This document shows positions 37,966-48,157 of a DNA stretch of 64,000 nucleotides, one piece after another. The position numbers and the translations under genes are program-made. Position 1 is the first letter of the stretch, and each line of letters begins with the position of its first letter. The notes under the pieces are model-generated. The model worked only from the letters and a program-made list of their open reading frames with translations, did not search any database and was not told the DNA's origin. The DNA is from Gammaproteobacteria bacterium (lineage in GTDB: Bacteria > Pseudomonadota > Gammaproteobacteria > Enterobacterales > Alteromonadaceae): positions 62,001-126,000 of the forward strand of contig JAHKAA010000010.1 in the NCBI GenBank assembly GCA_018825965.1, read 5' to 3'.

Positions 37966-39021
37966 GTGACGCAAAAAAATTCGCGCCTGATATGGGTTTT
38001 ATTGATAGGAATGTCGGCATTTGTTGTCTACCTTTTTCTTCAAAATCAAGCACCTGAAGAAGAACAAAAGGCGAGAAGTTCAGCCACCTTAGTCAATACC
38101 CAAATTGTCAGTCCTTCTTCTTTAGTGCGTCAGGTGACCAGCCTTGGTACTGCTCTTGCGAATGAGTCAGTACAAATTGTGACAAATAACAGTGATTACC
38201 TGACAGCATTGCATATTAACGAAGGTCAGCGGGTTGAAAAGGGTCAACTGATTGCACAGTTAAACGATGTGGAAGAACGTGCCCGTGTTGCAGAATTGTC
38301 GGCATCGCTTCTTGATCAAAAACGCCAGTTAAGCAGGGTAAAAAACCTGGCTAAAACTCAGGCCACAGCTCAATCTTTATTGGATGAGCAACAAACCAGA
38401 GTGAACACCACTCAAGCTCAGCTCGATGCGGTAAAAGCCCGTTTAAATGAAATGACAATCCGTGCCCCTTTTAGTGGTGTACTGGGTTTACGCCAGGTCA
38501 GTGAAGGAGCCTACTTAACCTCTGGCACTGTGCTGACCACGCTGGACGATCTAAATCTGATCCGTCTGGAATTCAGTATTGCCGAATATTACCTGGCCCA
38601 GTTAAAACCAGGCATGAAGGTCAACTCCAGCAGTGTGGCTTATCCCGGTAAAGTATTTGCCGGTCAGATCAAGGCTATTGATACCCGTTTAGACCCTGTT
38701 ACCCGCTCTGTGAAAGTGCATGCTTTAGTGCCTAACGAGCAACTGGAGTTGCGCCCCGGTATGTTGCTGAATGTCAGTGTAACCCTGGATGAACTGCAGG
38801 CGCTGCAAATCTCTGAAAAGGCCATAGTGCCATTACAAAACAAACATTATGTCTTTGTCGTAAACAAAGACAACAGCGTGACACAAACCGAAGTTCAGTT
38901 AGGCCAGCGTATGCCTGGTTTGGTGGAGATAGTCTCTGGTCTGAATGCCGACGATGAAATAGTGATTGAAGGCACCACCAAAATCCGTTCAGGTTCACTG
39001 ATCACTAAAATGGGGCAATAA
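37966..39021 (+). CDS. RND efflux periplasmic adaptor (membrane fusion protein)
   Basis: 351 aa with one N-terminal membrane segment (about 5-25). Adaptor features: lipoyl-type motif (ALHINEGQRVEKGQLIAQLN), a coiled-coil hairpin (about 105-155), then the barrel domain (APFSGVLGLRQVSEGAYLTS) and membrane-proximal domain. GTG 37966 with GGAG. Two bp separate it from the pump gene downstream. Confidence 0.9.
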   Translation: MTQKNSRLIWVLLIGMSAFVVYLFLQNQAPEEEQKARSSATLVNTQIVSPSSLVRQVTSLGTALANESVQIVTNNSDYLTALHINEGQRVEKGQLIAQLNDVEERARVAELSASLLDQKRQLSRVKNLAKTQATAQSLLDEQQTRVNTTQAQLDAVKARLNEMTIRAPFSGVLGLRQVSEGAYLTSGTVLTTLDDLNLIRLEFSIAEYYLAQLKPGMKVNSSSVAYPGKVFAGQIKAIDTRLDPVTRSVKVHALVPNEQLELRPGMLLNVSVTLDELQALQISEKAIVPLQNKHYVFVVNKDNSVTQTEVQLGQRMPGLVEIVSGLNADDEIVIEGTTKIRSGSLITKMGQ

Positions 39022-39023
39022 GC

Positions 39024-42000
39024 ATGTGGCTTTCAGATGTTTCGGTCAAAAGACCGGTTTTTGCCACTGTAGTGAATCTGATTTTACTGATCTTTGGTAT
39101 TGTTTGTTTCACTATGCTGCCACTGCGTGAATTCCCGGATATTGATGCGCCTATAGTCACAGTCAGTACCGACTACCCTGGAGCTTCCGCAGAGATTGTT
39201 GAGACCAAAATCACTCAGCCCATTGAAGACAGGATCTCGGGTATTGAGGGCATCAAAAACATTAACTCTAACAGCCGTGATGGCCGCTCTAATGTCACCA
39301 TCGAATTTAATGTAGACCGTGACATAGACGCAGCAGCCAACGATGTGCGTGAACGGGTATCCCGTATTCTGGACAATCTGCCGGATCAGGCTTTCCCGCC
39401 TGAAGTATTTAAAGCAGACGGCGATGACGACACTATTGCCTGGTTTGTGCTGAACAGCGAAACCATGACCAACCTTGAATTATCGGACTACGCTGACCGC
39501 TATATAGTTGAGCGTTTTTCGGTGGTCGATGGTGTGGCACGTATTCAAATTGGTGGCGAACGCCGCTACGCCATGCGTTTATGGCTGGATAAAGATGCCA
39601 TGGCCGCCCGAGGTGTCACAGTACAGGATATTGAAACTGTGCTGCGGGCTGAAAACGTCGAACTGCCTGCAGGTAATATTAAATCTGAAGAGCGTAATTT
39701 TACGGTCCGGGTCGTACGAACTTATAAAACCCAGCAGGATTTTAACCGTTTAGCCATTAAACGCGGCGAAGACAACTATCTGGTTCGGTTAGGCGAGGTT
39801 GCACAAGTAACCTTAAGCTCGGAAGATGAAGAAAACGAATTCCGTGGTGACGGTAAAAACCTGTTGGGTATCGGCATTATCAAGCAGTCCAAAGCCAATA
39901 CGCTGGATGTAGTGAAAAATGCCAGGGCTGAAATGGAAAAAATAAAAGCCGTTTTACCTGCAGGCACTACGATCGAACCCGGCTACGATTCGTCCTTATT
40001 TATCGCTGAATCAATCAAAGAGGTATACAACACCTTAGGCATTGCCATGGGTATGGTGGTTCTGGTGATTTTCCTGTTTCTTGGGAATTTACGTGCCACT
40101 TTTATTCCGGCTGTGACTGTGCCTGTGGCCTTAGTAGCAGCTGTTACTGTGCTTTACGCGCTCGATTTTTCTATCAACTTATTAACCTTGCTGGCTATGG
40201 TGCTGGCCATAGGTTTAGTGGTGGATGACTCTATAGTGGTGCTGGAAAACATCTACCGCCGCATTGAAGAAGGTGAGCATCCGCTTTTAGCTTCGTACCG
40301 TGGCGCCCGTGAAGTAGGTTTTGCAGTCGTAGCCACCACATTGGTGCTGATTTCAGTTTTTGTACCTCTGGTGTTTATGCAGGGTGAGCTGGGCAAGCTT
40401 TTTACTGAGTTTGCCTTAGCAGTAGCTGCTGCTGTGGTTTTCTCAGGTATTACTGCCCTGACGCTTTCTCCTATGCTGGCCAGTAAATTACTGACACACA
40501 AAAAACGTGAATCCCGATTCAGCGCTGCGATGCACAAAGGCTTTGCGAAGCTGGAAACCGGGTATCGTAATCAGCTTAATGGCGTGATGAATTATCGCTG
40601 GCCTACGCTTGCCGTGTTAGTACTGAGTTTTGTGGCAACTCTGATGCTGCTGAAACTTATTCCTTCTGAACTGGCACCACAAGAAGACAGAGGGACCTTT
40701 TTTGTCAATATGAGTGGCGCAGAAGGCGCGAGTTATGGCAACAACAGCCGTAATATGCGTCTGATTGAAGATTTATTGATGCCCTACTATGAAGAAGGTG
40801 AATTCAATCGTTTACTGATCCGTGTACCGGGCTGGGGCAATTCAGGTGGTATAGCTATTGTTGGCACTGAAAACTGGACCAACGGCAAAAGACGGACCTC
40901 AGAATTGATGCAGGAAGTCAGTGGTAAGCTAAACGCATTGCCTGATGTCAGAGCTTTTACCTTTATGCGTAGCGGTTTAGGTGGAGGCCGTGGTGGTGGT
41001 CGTCCGGTGCAGTTTGTCATTCAGGGCAATACCTATCAGGAACTTGTAGAGTGGCGCGACATAGTGCTGGCGAAAGCGGCGCAAAACCCCAATTTGCAAA
41101 TGCTGGATCATGACTACAAAGAAACAGTACCTCAGGTTCTGGTCGAAATTAACAGCGAGCGGGCTGCGGATTTAGGTATATCAGTGGGCGCTGTAGGTCA
41201 GGCGCTGGAAGCTATGCTGGGCGGCCGCAGAGTGACTACTTTCCTCGACAGAGGTAAAGAATACGATGTGATACTGGAAGGCGAAGACAAAGACTTCGCG
41301 CAACCAGGCAGCATCAGCAATGTCTATGTGCGCTCTGCTCAATCGGGCCAACTGGTTCCATTGGATAACTTAGTCACCTTAAAAGAAGCGGCGACTACGT
41401 CCAGCCTGAACCGTTACAACAGAATGCGTAGTATCACTATCACGGCCAACCTGGCACCAGGTTACAGCTTAGGTGAAGCTTTAGAGTTTTTAGAAACCAC
41501 AGTCAAAGACAATATCGAAGGCACTGTAGGCATAGACTATAAAGGCGAATCCCTGCTGTTTCAGGAAAGTGGCCAATCGACACTACTTGTTTTTGCCCTG
41601 GCACTGCTGATCACCTATCTGGTCCTGGCCGCTCAGTTTGAAAGTTTTATCCATCCTTTTGTCATTATGTTGACCGTCCCTCTGGGTTTAGTGGGTGCTT
41701 TATCCGGTTTGTATTTAGCAGGCATGACGCTGAATATTTACAGCCAGATAGGCTTAGTCATGCTGATAGGCCTGGTGGCGAAAAATGGTATTTTAATAGT
41801 CGAATTTGCCAACCAGTTGCGTGACGCCGGAGTGGAGTTTGAAGAGGCGATTAAACGCGCTTCCGCTTTACGTTTACGCCCTATTGTGATGACAGCTTTT
41901 ACCACTGTATTCAGTGCTATTCCGCTGATAGTTACTACAGGTCCTGGCTCGGAAAGCCGGATGGTCATAGGCATGGTGATTTTCGCAGGCGTGGGTGTAG

Positions 42001-42137
42001 CCACCTTGCTGACAATTTATGTGGTGCCTGTGGCTTATATGGTGTTGGCCCGTCATACAGGTTCACCACAAACCATCAGTAAGGAATTGGAGCAACTGGA
42101 CTCGGAAGCACCAGCTAAGTCAGAACAACCGCACTAA
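39024..42137 (+). CDS. RND multidrug efflux pump inner-membrane subunit (HAE1 family)
   Basis: 1037 aa, the usual length for AcrB/MexB-type pumps, with twelve membrane helices and two large periplasmic loops. Proton-relay acidic residues sit in AIGLVVDDSIVVLENIYRRI. Expels drugs or other amphiphiles with proton motive force, together with the adaptor and an outer-membrane TolC not encoded here. A GGGRGGGRP-rich loop around 655 is noticeable. No local regulator gene is present. Confidence 0.93.
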   Translation: MWLSDVSVKRPVFATVVNLILLIFGIVCFTMLPLREFPDIDAPIVTVSTDYPGASAEIVETKITQPIEDRISGIEGIKNINSNSRDGRSNVTIEFNVDRDIDAAANDVRERVSRILDNLPDQAFPPEVFKADGDDDTIAWFVLNSETMTNLELSDYADRYIVERFSVVDGVARIQIGGERRYAMRLWLDKDAMAARGVTVQDIETVLRAENVELPAGNIKSEERNFTVRVVRTYKTQQDFNRLAIKRGEDNYLVRLGEVAQVTLSSEDEENEFRGDGKNLLGIGIIKQSKANTLDVVKNARAEMEKIKAVLPAGTTIEPGYDSSLFIAESIKEVYNTLGIAMGMVVLVIFLFLGNLRATFIPAVTVPVALVAAVTVLYALDFSINLLTLLAMVLAIGLVVDDSIVVLENIYRRIEEGEHPLLASYRGAREVGFAVVATTLVLISVFVPLVFMQGELGKLFTEFALAVAAAVVFSGITALTLSPMLASKLLTHKKRESRFSAAMHKGFAKLETGYRNQLNGVMNYRWPTLAVLVLSFVATLMLLKLIPSELAPQEDRGTFFVNMSGAEGASYGNNSRNMRLIEDLLMPYYEEGEFNRLLIRVPGWGNSGGIAIVGTENWTNGKRRTSELMQEVSGKLNALPDVRAFTFMRSGLGGGRGGGRPVQFVIQGNTYQELVEWRDIVLAKAAQNPNLQMLDHDYKETVPQVLVEINSERAADLGISVGAVGQALEAMLGGRRVTTFLDRGKEYDVILEGEDKDFAQPGSISNVYVRSAQSGQLVPLDNLVTLKEAATTSSLNRYNRMRSITITANLAPGYSLGEALEFLETTVKDNIEGTVGIDYKGESLLFQESGQSTLLVFALALLITYLVLAAQFESFIHPFVIMLTVPLGLVGALSGLYLAGMTLNIYSQIGLVMLIGLVAKNGILIVEFANQLRDAGVEFEEAIKRASALRLRPIVMTAFTTVFSAIPLIVTTGPGSESRMVIGMVIFAGVGVATLLTIYVVPVAYMVLARHTGSPQTISKELEQLDSEAPAKSEQPH

Positions 42138-42148
42138 TCCCCTTCACT

Positions 42149-42184
42149 ACAGCCTCTGCACTCTTTACAGTGCTGCAGAGGCTG
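42149..42184 (+). terminator. Probable terminator of the RND operon
   Basis: An 11-bp perfect outer stem (42149-42159 with 42174-42184) encloses a smaller CACT/AGTG pairing. T run after it is short. Confidence 0.5.
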
Positions 42185-42296
42185 TGATTTATCTATGCGG
42201 CCTCTATAGCCGCATCTATAGCTGAGGGGTTGGTGATTGCAGCTACTGTATTGTGGGTGTTTGGCGTTTTATTGCCTGCTGTGATGCTGTTGCCCC

Positions 42297-43094
42297 TTAC
42301 AACTTAGCAGAAGGAGTCAGCAGCTCTGCATTTTTTGCCTGATACCGCTGCACCACTTTTGTGATGTCGCCTCTGTCATATAACCTCTGCCAGGCGCTCT
42401 CCAGCTTCACTAACATAGTTTTGGATAAGGTGTTTTTGCTGAAACCAAAATAAACCGGGCTTTGGTACACCAGCACTAAAGGCTGGTATTTGTCGGCATT
42501 GGGAAACTTATGGCTTTGCCAGTAGTGCAGTACAGAGTCATCTTCTAATATCGCATTCACCCTGCCCGCCTCAAGTAACGCCAGCTTGTCCTGAATACTG
42601 CTGATACTGACCAATTGCCTGGCAAAAAAAGGATTTTGTTTGAGCAGAGCAAATTCTTCACCGTAATAAGCGCCATTGAGTTCAGCGATGCGGCCCAGAT
42701 CCACATCATGGGTTAAGTCTTTTAAGTTTGATACTTCAGGTAGTTGAGCCGGATCACCTATAAGCCAGACAGATTCAATATGATGGGGGCCGATAAAAGC
42801 AAAGTCGGTTTGCCTGTCTTTGCTGTAAGACAAGTGGCTAACCAAATCCAGTTCGCCGGATTTAATTTGTGCCAAAGAACGTAACCAGGGGCTATTGATA
42901 AACTGCAGTTCACAATCCACTTCTTTTGCCAACAATTGCAGCAGTTCAATGCTCTGCCCCTGCCAGTGTTGATCTTTGAAAATCAAGTGAGGCGGAAAGT
43001 CAGTTTCCACCGCCATACGCAGCACACAGGCATGGCTGAAGCCAGAGTACAACAGCAGCACAGGCACAACAGCGGACAATAGGTGTTTCAGCAT
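42297..43094 (-). CDS. Periplasmic solute-binding protein, family 3
   Basis: 265 aa with a signal peptide (SAVVPVLLLYSGFSHA). Typical family 3 fold: ETDFPPHLIFKD at the start, WLRSLAQIKSGELDLVSHLS, and an Asp/Glu-rich lobe two. Such proteins bind amino acids or serve as sensory domains. No ABC permease or ATPase is adjacent, so it may be an orphan binding protein; ligand unknown. Confidence 0.82.
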   Translation of the reverse strand: MLKHLLSAVVPVLLLYSGFSHACVLRMAVETDFPPHLIFKDQHWQGQSIELLQLLAKEVDCELQFINSPWLRSLAQIKSGELDLVSHLSYSKDRQTDFAFIGPHHIESVWLIGDPAQLPEVSNLKDLTHDVDLGRIAELNGAYYGEEFALLKQNPFFARQLVSISSIQDKLALLEAGRVNAILEDDSVLHYWQSHKFPNADKYQPLVLVYQSPVYFGFSKNTLSKTMLVKLESAWQRLYDRGDITKVVQRYQAKNAELLTPSAKL

Positions 43095-43280
43095 TGACTA
43101 TCCCATGGCTCAGATCAGACAACTCTACTATTGCACGGCCGAAACCGCTTTACCAGAATCGATGCTAAGGCGTTGATGAATTTGTTCAGGCTCTGCTTGT
43201 TTGTGTCTTGTATTCGTTTTATTGTCAGTGATGTAAATAGTTGGTTTTATTCGTTAAGTTAAAGATAGGAAATCATAGTC

Positions 43281-43637
43281 GTGAATAAAAAATTACTGCT
43301 GTTATCTGTTGGATTTTGTTGCTCTGTTTTTTGTGGTTCAGCTCTGGCTGCCGAAAAAGGAAAAATGGGCCTGGCGCTGGATATTGCTGTCGAAGGTGGC
43401 TTTTTTAATCCCACCCTGGCCAGTGCTAAAGTGAAAGGTGTTGCTGCAGGTGGTGCGGCGGAAAAAGCCGGGGTGCTGGTTGGTGATCAGATCCTGAAGA
43501 TCGCTGACTGCAGCATTCCAGGCTGCCCTGCGGATGATGCCAAAGCCCTGATGAAAAAGCGCCGGGGTGAGTCCGTCACTTTGTTGATCAAACAAGCCAA
43601 TGGTACTGAACTGGTAAAAACTGTGGTTGCAGAATAG
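43281..43637 (+). CDS. Small periplasmic PDZ-domain protein
   Basis: 118 aa: signal peptide (CCSVFCGSALA), then a single PDZ domain (about 40-115: GVAAGGAAEKAGVLVGDQIL, GESVTLLIK). There is no protease domain. GTG 43281 with AGGA. Cysteine pair CSIPGC could form a disulfide. Role unknown; possibly binds unfolded proteins. Confidence 0.78.
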   Translation: MNKKLLLLSVGFCCSVFCGSALAAEKGKMGLALDIAVEGGFFNPTLASAKVKGVAAGGAAEKAGVLVGDQILKIADCSIPGCPADDAKALMKKRRGESVTLLIKQANGTELVKTVVAE

Positions 43638-43724
43638 CTTTTTCGGCTCTGTTTACTTCATTTAAGCCTTCCAGACAGCCAGACATTTCTGCTGACGTTT
43701 GGCGTCCAGCTCTGCTACACTGCG

Positions 43725-43890
43725 CTGGTTTTGTTGAAGGTGTTCTGCAAAAGCTATTGGCTAATGCAATGAACCGAAGAGGGAAACAGGTGTAAACCCT
43801 GTACTGTACCCGCAACTGTGAACCACTCTGACCTGTTCAGGGCTCGGTAAGTCAGATGTCCTGCCTTAACAAACCTCAGGCGCTGCAACG
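43725..43890 (+). ncRNA. Cobalamin riboswitch
   Basis: The core is visible: GAGGGAA and ACAGGTG ... CCTGTACTGTACCCGCAACTGT (43778-43820), and the B12 box AGTCAGATGTCCTGCC at 43850-43865. It lies upstream of btuD and the cob genes. Downstream hairpins (a GCTGCAA/TTGCAGC arm near 43882-43898 and CACAGTG/CACTGTG near 43900-43922) may be the expression platform. Adenosylcobalamin binding should lower expression of the operon. Confidence 0.88.
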
Positions 43891-43988
43891 TTTTGCAGCA
43901 CACAGTGCGGGCTTACACTGTGCCGGAATTTTGCAGTTTTTTTAGCTGCCTTTCCTGGTCCCTGCCCGTTTTATCATGGAGCTTTTCA

Positions 43989-44771
43989 GTGGACCAAACC
44001 CCGGTCATCGAATTTCAGCAGGTGCAGTTGCACATTGATCAGCAGCAGATTTTAATGGCGCTGACTTTTGCTATTCAAGCAGGCCAATTTGTTGGTTTAT
44101 TGGGCCCTAATGGCGCAGGTAAAACCAGCTTACTCAGATTGTTGCAAAAAGAATATCAACCTTCTTCAGGCCAGATTAAATTTCAGGGTCACCCCCTTAG
44201 CCGTTTTGGCCAATCAGAGCTTGCAGCCAAAGTGGCGCTGGTCAGCCAGCTGTCCGGCCCCCTGTTTGATTTAACAGTGGCTGATGTGGTGCTGATGGGG
44301 CTTATTCCCCATAAAGCTTTATGGCACACCAACACAGAACAGGATCTGCAGCAACTAAAACAGAGCCTGGAACTGGTGGGGCTGGCTGATAAAGAACGTC
44401 ACTCTTTCGCTCATTTATCAGGCGGCGAACAACAAAGGGTGTTATTGGCGCGCGCCGTGATGCAAAAACCTCTGTTGTTATTGTTAGACGAGCCCACCAA
44501 CCATCTGGATTTGTATTATCAGCATCAGGTGCTGCGTATTGCCAGGGCGCTGAAGATCACCGTCATCGCCAGCATTCACGATTTAAATCTGGCATCACGT
44601 TACTGCGACCGTTTATTGCTGCTAAGCAAAGGGGAGCTCGTGGCCGACGGCACGGCAGAACAAGTACTGACTGAACAGCTGCTGACAGAAGTGTTCCGAA
44701 TTCCTTGTCTGATCGATCAAAACCCATTTGGTGATTGCCCACGCGTCAGCTTTGGCTATAAGGACAACTGA
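43989..44771 (+). CDS. btuD: Cobalamin ABC transporter ATP-binding protein
   Basis: 260-aa ATPase: Walker A GPNGAGKTS, signature LSGGEQQR, Walker B LLLLDEPTNHLD, switch His (ASIHDLN). It energises BtuC for B12 import across the inner membrane. Start is GTG 43989 because GGAG sits eight bases upstream; longer in-frame readings run into riboswitch RNA. Its stop overlaps btuC (TGATG). Confidence 0.88.
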   Translation: MDQTPVIEFQQVQLHIDQQQILMALTFAIQAGQFVGLLGPNGAGKTSLLRLLQKEYQPSSGQIKFQGHPLSRFGQSELAAKVALVSQLSGPLFDLTVADVVLMGLIPHKALWHTNTEQDLQQLKQSLELVGLADKERHSFAHLSGGEQQRVLLARAVMQKPLLLLLDEPTNHLDLYYQHQVLRIARALKITVIASIHDLNLASRYCDRLLLLSKGELVADGTAEQVLTEQLLTEVFRIPCLIDQNPFGDCPRVSFGYKDN

Positions 44772-45769
44772 TGAGCAAAGCTTTATTAGCCGCTTTACCT
44801 CTGCCTTTGCGCCTGTTGCTTGCACTCGTGCTGTTGCTGCTGCTGTGCCTTTGTGCATTAAGCACAGGCTCAGTCCCTATTGCTATCAGCGGATTATTAG
44901 GCCTTGCACCACTGAATGAAATGCAAGAGACAGTGCTGTGGCAACTGCGGTTTCCCCGGTTAGTGCTGTCTTTACTGGCTGGAGCAGGTTTAGCCCTTTG
45001 TGGTGCCTTACTGCAAAACGCCAGCCGGAACCCGCTGGCTGATCCTTATTTATTTGGCATAGTGTCTGGGGCAGCCTTAGGCGCAACAATAGCCACTATA
45101 GTGCTGCCACAATGGCAACTGCTCACCCCACTCTTCGCATTTTTTGGAGCTTTGCTGGCGGTATTTCTGGTGTTGCTTATTGGCGCCAGCAGTCGCTGGC
45201 AACGATTGGAAAGCTTGTTGCTTTGTGGTGTCGCTGTCAGTTTTATGCTGAGCGCAATCACGACAACCTTGTTGTATTTATCTGAACCTTTTGCGGCCAA
45301 CCGCGTGATGTTCTGGCTGATGGGCAGTTTAAGTCAGGCCAGTCTGACTCATGTGGCTTTGATCAGCCCTCTGGTGTTTATCACTTTGTTGCTGGGTTTA
45401 TTGTATCGCCGCCAACTGGACGCTTTGGTATTAACAGACGAAAGCGCCCGCAGCTTAGGGGTCAATGTACGGCCTTTGCGTTTAGTGATCTTGCTGCTTT
45501 GTGCCGCTGTCAGCGCTGCCATTGTGGCTTTTTGTGGTGGTATAGCTTTTGTTGGTTTGATGATCCCCCATCTGGTGCGCTCTTTATTTGGTTTATCCAG
45601 CGTGGCCTTATTACTGGGTTCAGTCTGGCTGGGAGCAGTGTTTTTAACTGGAGTGGATACTTTGTCACGCAGTTTATTGCCCGATCAGGAGTTGCCTATT
45701 GGCGTCCTTACGTCAGCCATCGGCAGCCTGTTCTTTTTATCCATGTTATTTAAATACCGTCGCGGCTAA
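44771..45769 (+). CDS. btuC: Cobalamin ABC transporter permease
   Basis: 332 aa, FecCD/BtuC family with about ten membrane helices. Marks: LRFPRLVLSLLAGAGLALCG, NPLADPYLFG, and GGIAFVGLMIPHLVR. One base overlap with btuD. With the BtuF gene at the other end of the operon it makes the complete B12 importer. Confidence 0.9.
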   Translation: MSKALLAALPLPLRLLLALVLLLLLCLCALSTGSVPIAISGLLGLAPLNEMQETVLWQLRFPRLVLSLLAGAGLALCGALLQNASRNPLADPYLFGIVSGAALGATIATIVLPQWQLLTPLFAFFGALLAVFLVLLIGASSRWQRLESLLLCGVAVSFMLSAITTTLLYLSEPFAANRVMFWLMGSLSQASLTHVALISPLVFITLLLGLLYRRQLDALVLTDESARSLGVNVRPLRLVILLLCAAVSAAIVAFCGGIAFVGLMIPHLVRSLFGLSSVALLLGSVWLGAVFLTGVDTLSRSLLPDQELPIGVLTSAIGSLFFLSMLFKYRRG

Positions 45770-45795
45770 TGGCCGATTGAAATGGAGTACAGCCA

Positions 45796-46848
45796 GTGAT
45801 GAGTTTCGTGATCCCAGCTTTAGATAAAACGGCAACGCCGGCGATACAGCAGCGTATCAATTTAAAAACCAAACCAGCAGGTGCTTTAGGTCTGCTGGAG
45901 ACTTTGGCGTTGCAGCTTGCGCTGATCCAAAGCAAAAGCCGCTTATCGCTGAATAAACCCGTGCTGCTGATTTTCGCCGCCGATCATGGCATCAATAACC
46001 ATGGGCTTAGCATAGCGCCAAGCGAAGTCACCCAGCAGATGGTGTCGAATTTTTTGGCAGGTGGCGCTGCAGCCAACTGTTTTTGCCGCACTAATGGCAT
46101 TGAGCTTTTTGTGGTGGATGCCGGAATGTTAAAGCAGCTACCGGATGCTGCAGCTTTAATTCAGCAGTCTTTGGGCTGCGGCACTGCCGATTTTAGTCAA
46201 GGCCCTGCCATGACTATGGCTCAGGTGGAAGCAGGTTTAGCTTCAGGTCGTCATATCGCACACCAACACATTATGGCGGGCTGCGACTTATTACTCTTGG
46301 GTGAAATGGGTATCGCCAATACCAGCAGTGCCGCTGCTTTATTAGCAGCTGCCACTGATTTGCCGGTTGAAACCTGTGTCGGCCGTGGCACTGGTATCAG
46401 CGACAAGCAATTTGAATTAAAACTGGCCTTGATAAAACAAGCTCTGCAGCGGCCTTATGCCAAAGATCCTCAGTCGATGCTCGCTGAATTTGGTGGCTTC
46501 GAAATAGTCCAGCTCTGTGGCGCTATTTTAGGCGCTGCCGCGCTGCAAAAACCTGTGCTGATTGATGGCTTTATTGTTTCGGTGGCGGCTTTATTGGCTT
46601 GTCAGATGGCTCCGGATTGCCGTGATTATTTAATTTTTGCTCATAAGGGTGCTGAAGCAGGCCATAAGGCGGTGCTCAAAGCTTTGGATGCCACTGTATT
46701 GCTGGATTTAGGTTTACGTTTAGGCGAAGGCACTGGCGCAGCTCTGGCTGTGCCACTAGTAAAAGCTGCCATCAGTTTTTACAACGATATGGCAAGTTTT
46801 GCTGATGCAGGCGTGATTCAAGTGGTCGGCACCGGAGTGAGCCAGTGA
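45796..46848 (+). CDS. cobT: Nicotinate-nucleotide--dimethylbenzimidazole phosphoribosyltransferase CobT
   Basis: Makes alpha-ribazole phosphate from dimethylbenzimidazole and nicotinate mononucleotide, activating the lower ligand. 350 aa, usual size. Motifs: FAADHGI, the LGEMGIANTSSAAALL loop and a catalytic Glu in RLGEGTGAAL. GTG 45796 has GGAG eight bases upstream; ATG 45799 directly behind it is equally possible. Four-base overlap with cobS. Confidence 0.92.
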   Translation: MMSFVIPALDKTATPAIQQRINLKTKPAGALGLLETLALQLALIQSKSRLSLNKPVLLIFAADHGINNHGLSIAPSEVTQQMVSNFLAGGAAANCFCRTNGIELFVVDAGMLKQLPDAAALIQQSLGCGTADFSQGPAMTMAQVEAGLASGRHIAHQHIMAGCDLLLLGEMGIANTSSAAALLAAATDLPVETCVGRGTGISDKQFELKLALIKQALQRPYAKDPQSMLAEFGGFEIVQLCGAILGAAALQKPVLIDGFIVSVAALLACQMAPDCRDYLIFAHKGAEAGHKAVLKALDATVLLDLGLRLGEGTGAALAVPLVKAAISFYNDMASFADAGVIQVVGTGVSQ

Positions 46849-47627
46849 TCAGGCAGATGCTGCAGTGGCTAGTGCGACAATGGCAGTTATTTTGTCTGGC
46901 TTTGTCATTTTTCAGCCGCATTCCGGTGCCCAAATCCACGCCATACAGCCCAGAGCTGTTGAATCAAAGCAGCCGTTATTTAAGTCTGGTGGGATTAGTA
47001 CTTGGTGCCCTGCAAGCTTTAGTACTGGCTGCTACTGCCCAGTTGCTGCCTTTTTCCATAGCCATATTAGTGACCTTAATGGCCGGATTGGTGCTGACTG
47101 GTGCTTTCCACGAAGATGGTCTGGCCGATACGGCTGATGGCTTAGGCGGTGGTTTAACTTTCGAGCGTAAGCTTGAGATTATGAAAGACAGCAGAGTGGG
47201 CACTTATGGTCTGGTCGCGCTGTTATCGGTTTTTCTCATCAAGTGGCAAAGTCTTTTGGCTTTAGGCACAGAAGCCATCTGGGCTTTAGTGCTGGTGGCC
47301 GGATTATCGCGCGCAACAGCAGTCAGCCTGACTTTTGTTTTGCCATATCAGCAGCTGGATGCGGTTAGTAAAACCAAACCTATAGCGACGTCGCTGCAAA
47401 AACGAGCTTTATTTTGGATCTGGCTTTTTGTATTACCGCTTTTGTATTTTATTCCCTGGTCTTTGGCCTTGTCTCTTGTCGCTACCCTGCTGCTCTGTTT
47501 TAGCTTGCTGTTTTTTTATTACCGTAGTCAGTTACAAGGCTATACAGGTGATTTATTAGGGGCTGCTCAGCAAGTGACTGAACTCAGTTTGTATCTGGTG
47601 TGGTTGATCTGGTGGAGGCAGCACTGA
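46845..47627 (+). CDS. cobS: Cobalamin synthase CobS (adenosylcobinamide-GDP ribazoletransferase)
   Basis: Membrane enzyme joining adenosylcobinamide-GDP with alpha-ribazole(-phosphate). 260 aa, several membrane helices, and the active-site stretch GAFHEDGLADTADGLGGG. GTG start overlaps cobT by four bases; stop overlaps cobU by one. Confidence 0.9.
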   Translation: MIRQMLQWLVRQWQLFCLALSFFSRIPVPKSTPYSPELLNQSSRYLSLVGLVLGALQALVLAATAQLLPFSIAILVTLMAGLVLTGAFHEDGLADTADGLGGGLTFERKLEIMKDSRVGTYGLVALLSVFLIKWQSLLALGTEAIWALVLVAGLSRATAVSLTFVLPYQQLDAVSKTKPIATSLQKRALFWIWLFVLPLLYFIPWSLALSLVATLLLCFSLLFFYYRSQLQGYTGDLLGAAQQVTELSLYLVWLIWWRQH

Positions 47628-48157
47628 TGAAAAAAATACTGATTTTAGGTGGCGCCCGCAGCGGCAAATCCGGTCTGGCAGAGACCCTTGCAAGCACGGC
47701 AGAATCTGTGACTTATATAGCCACAGCCACTGCTTTTGATGTAGAAATGACCGAACGGATAAAACAACACCAGCAGCAAAGGCCCCAAGATTGGTCAGTG
47801 CTCGAATGCCCCTTATTACTCGCTGAAGCTTTGCAGCAGCTCTCTGGTTCCGGCCAGACGGTGTTAGTCGATTGCTTAACACTCTGGCTGAATAATCAGT
47901 TGTATCACTACCCAGAACAGGATTTCGCTTTAATACGGCATCAACTCGCTGATGCCGTCCATCAGTTTCAAGGCGAACTGATCCTGGTCAGCAATGAAGT
48001 GGGTATGGGACTGGTGCCCATCGGCGAGCTGAATCGTATTTTTGTTGATCAGCAAGGCTGGCTGAATCAGCAACTAGCAAAAGTCTGTGATGAGGTGATT
48101 TTTGTTGCAGCCGGCTTACCACTTTATTTAAAAGGAAGCGCTGATGCAGCAGATTGA
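47627..48157 (+). CDS. cobU: Adenosylcobinamide kinase / guanylyltransferase CobU
   Basis: 176-aa bifunctional enzyme: phosphorylates adenosylcobinamide and adds GMP. P-loop GGARSGKS near the N-terminus and the VSNEVGMGLVP motif are clear. ATG 47627 overlaps the cobS stop (TGATG); an upstream in-frame ATG at 47600 lies inside cobS and is less likely. Overlaps cobC by 14 bases. Confidence 0.92.
   Translation: MKKILILGGARSGKSGLAETLASTAESVTYIATATAFDVEMTERIKQHQQQRPQDWSVLECPLLLAEALQQLSGSGQTVLVDCLTLWLNNQLYHYPEQDFALIRHQLADAVHQFQGELILVSNEVGMGLVPIGELNRIFVDQQGWLNQQLAKVCDEVIFVAAGLPLYLKGSADAAD

Noticed and set aside
43893..43988. Longer N-terminus for BtuD
   Set aside because: The added residues are translated riboswitch and hairpin sequence; GTG 43989 has the ribosome site.
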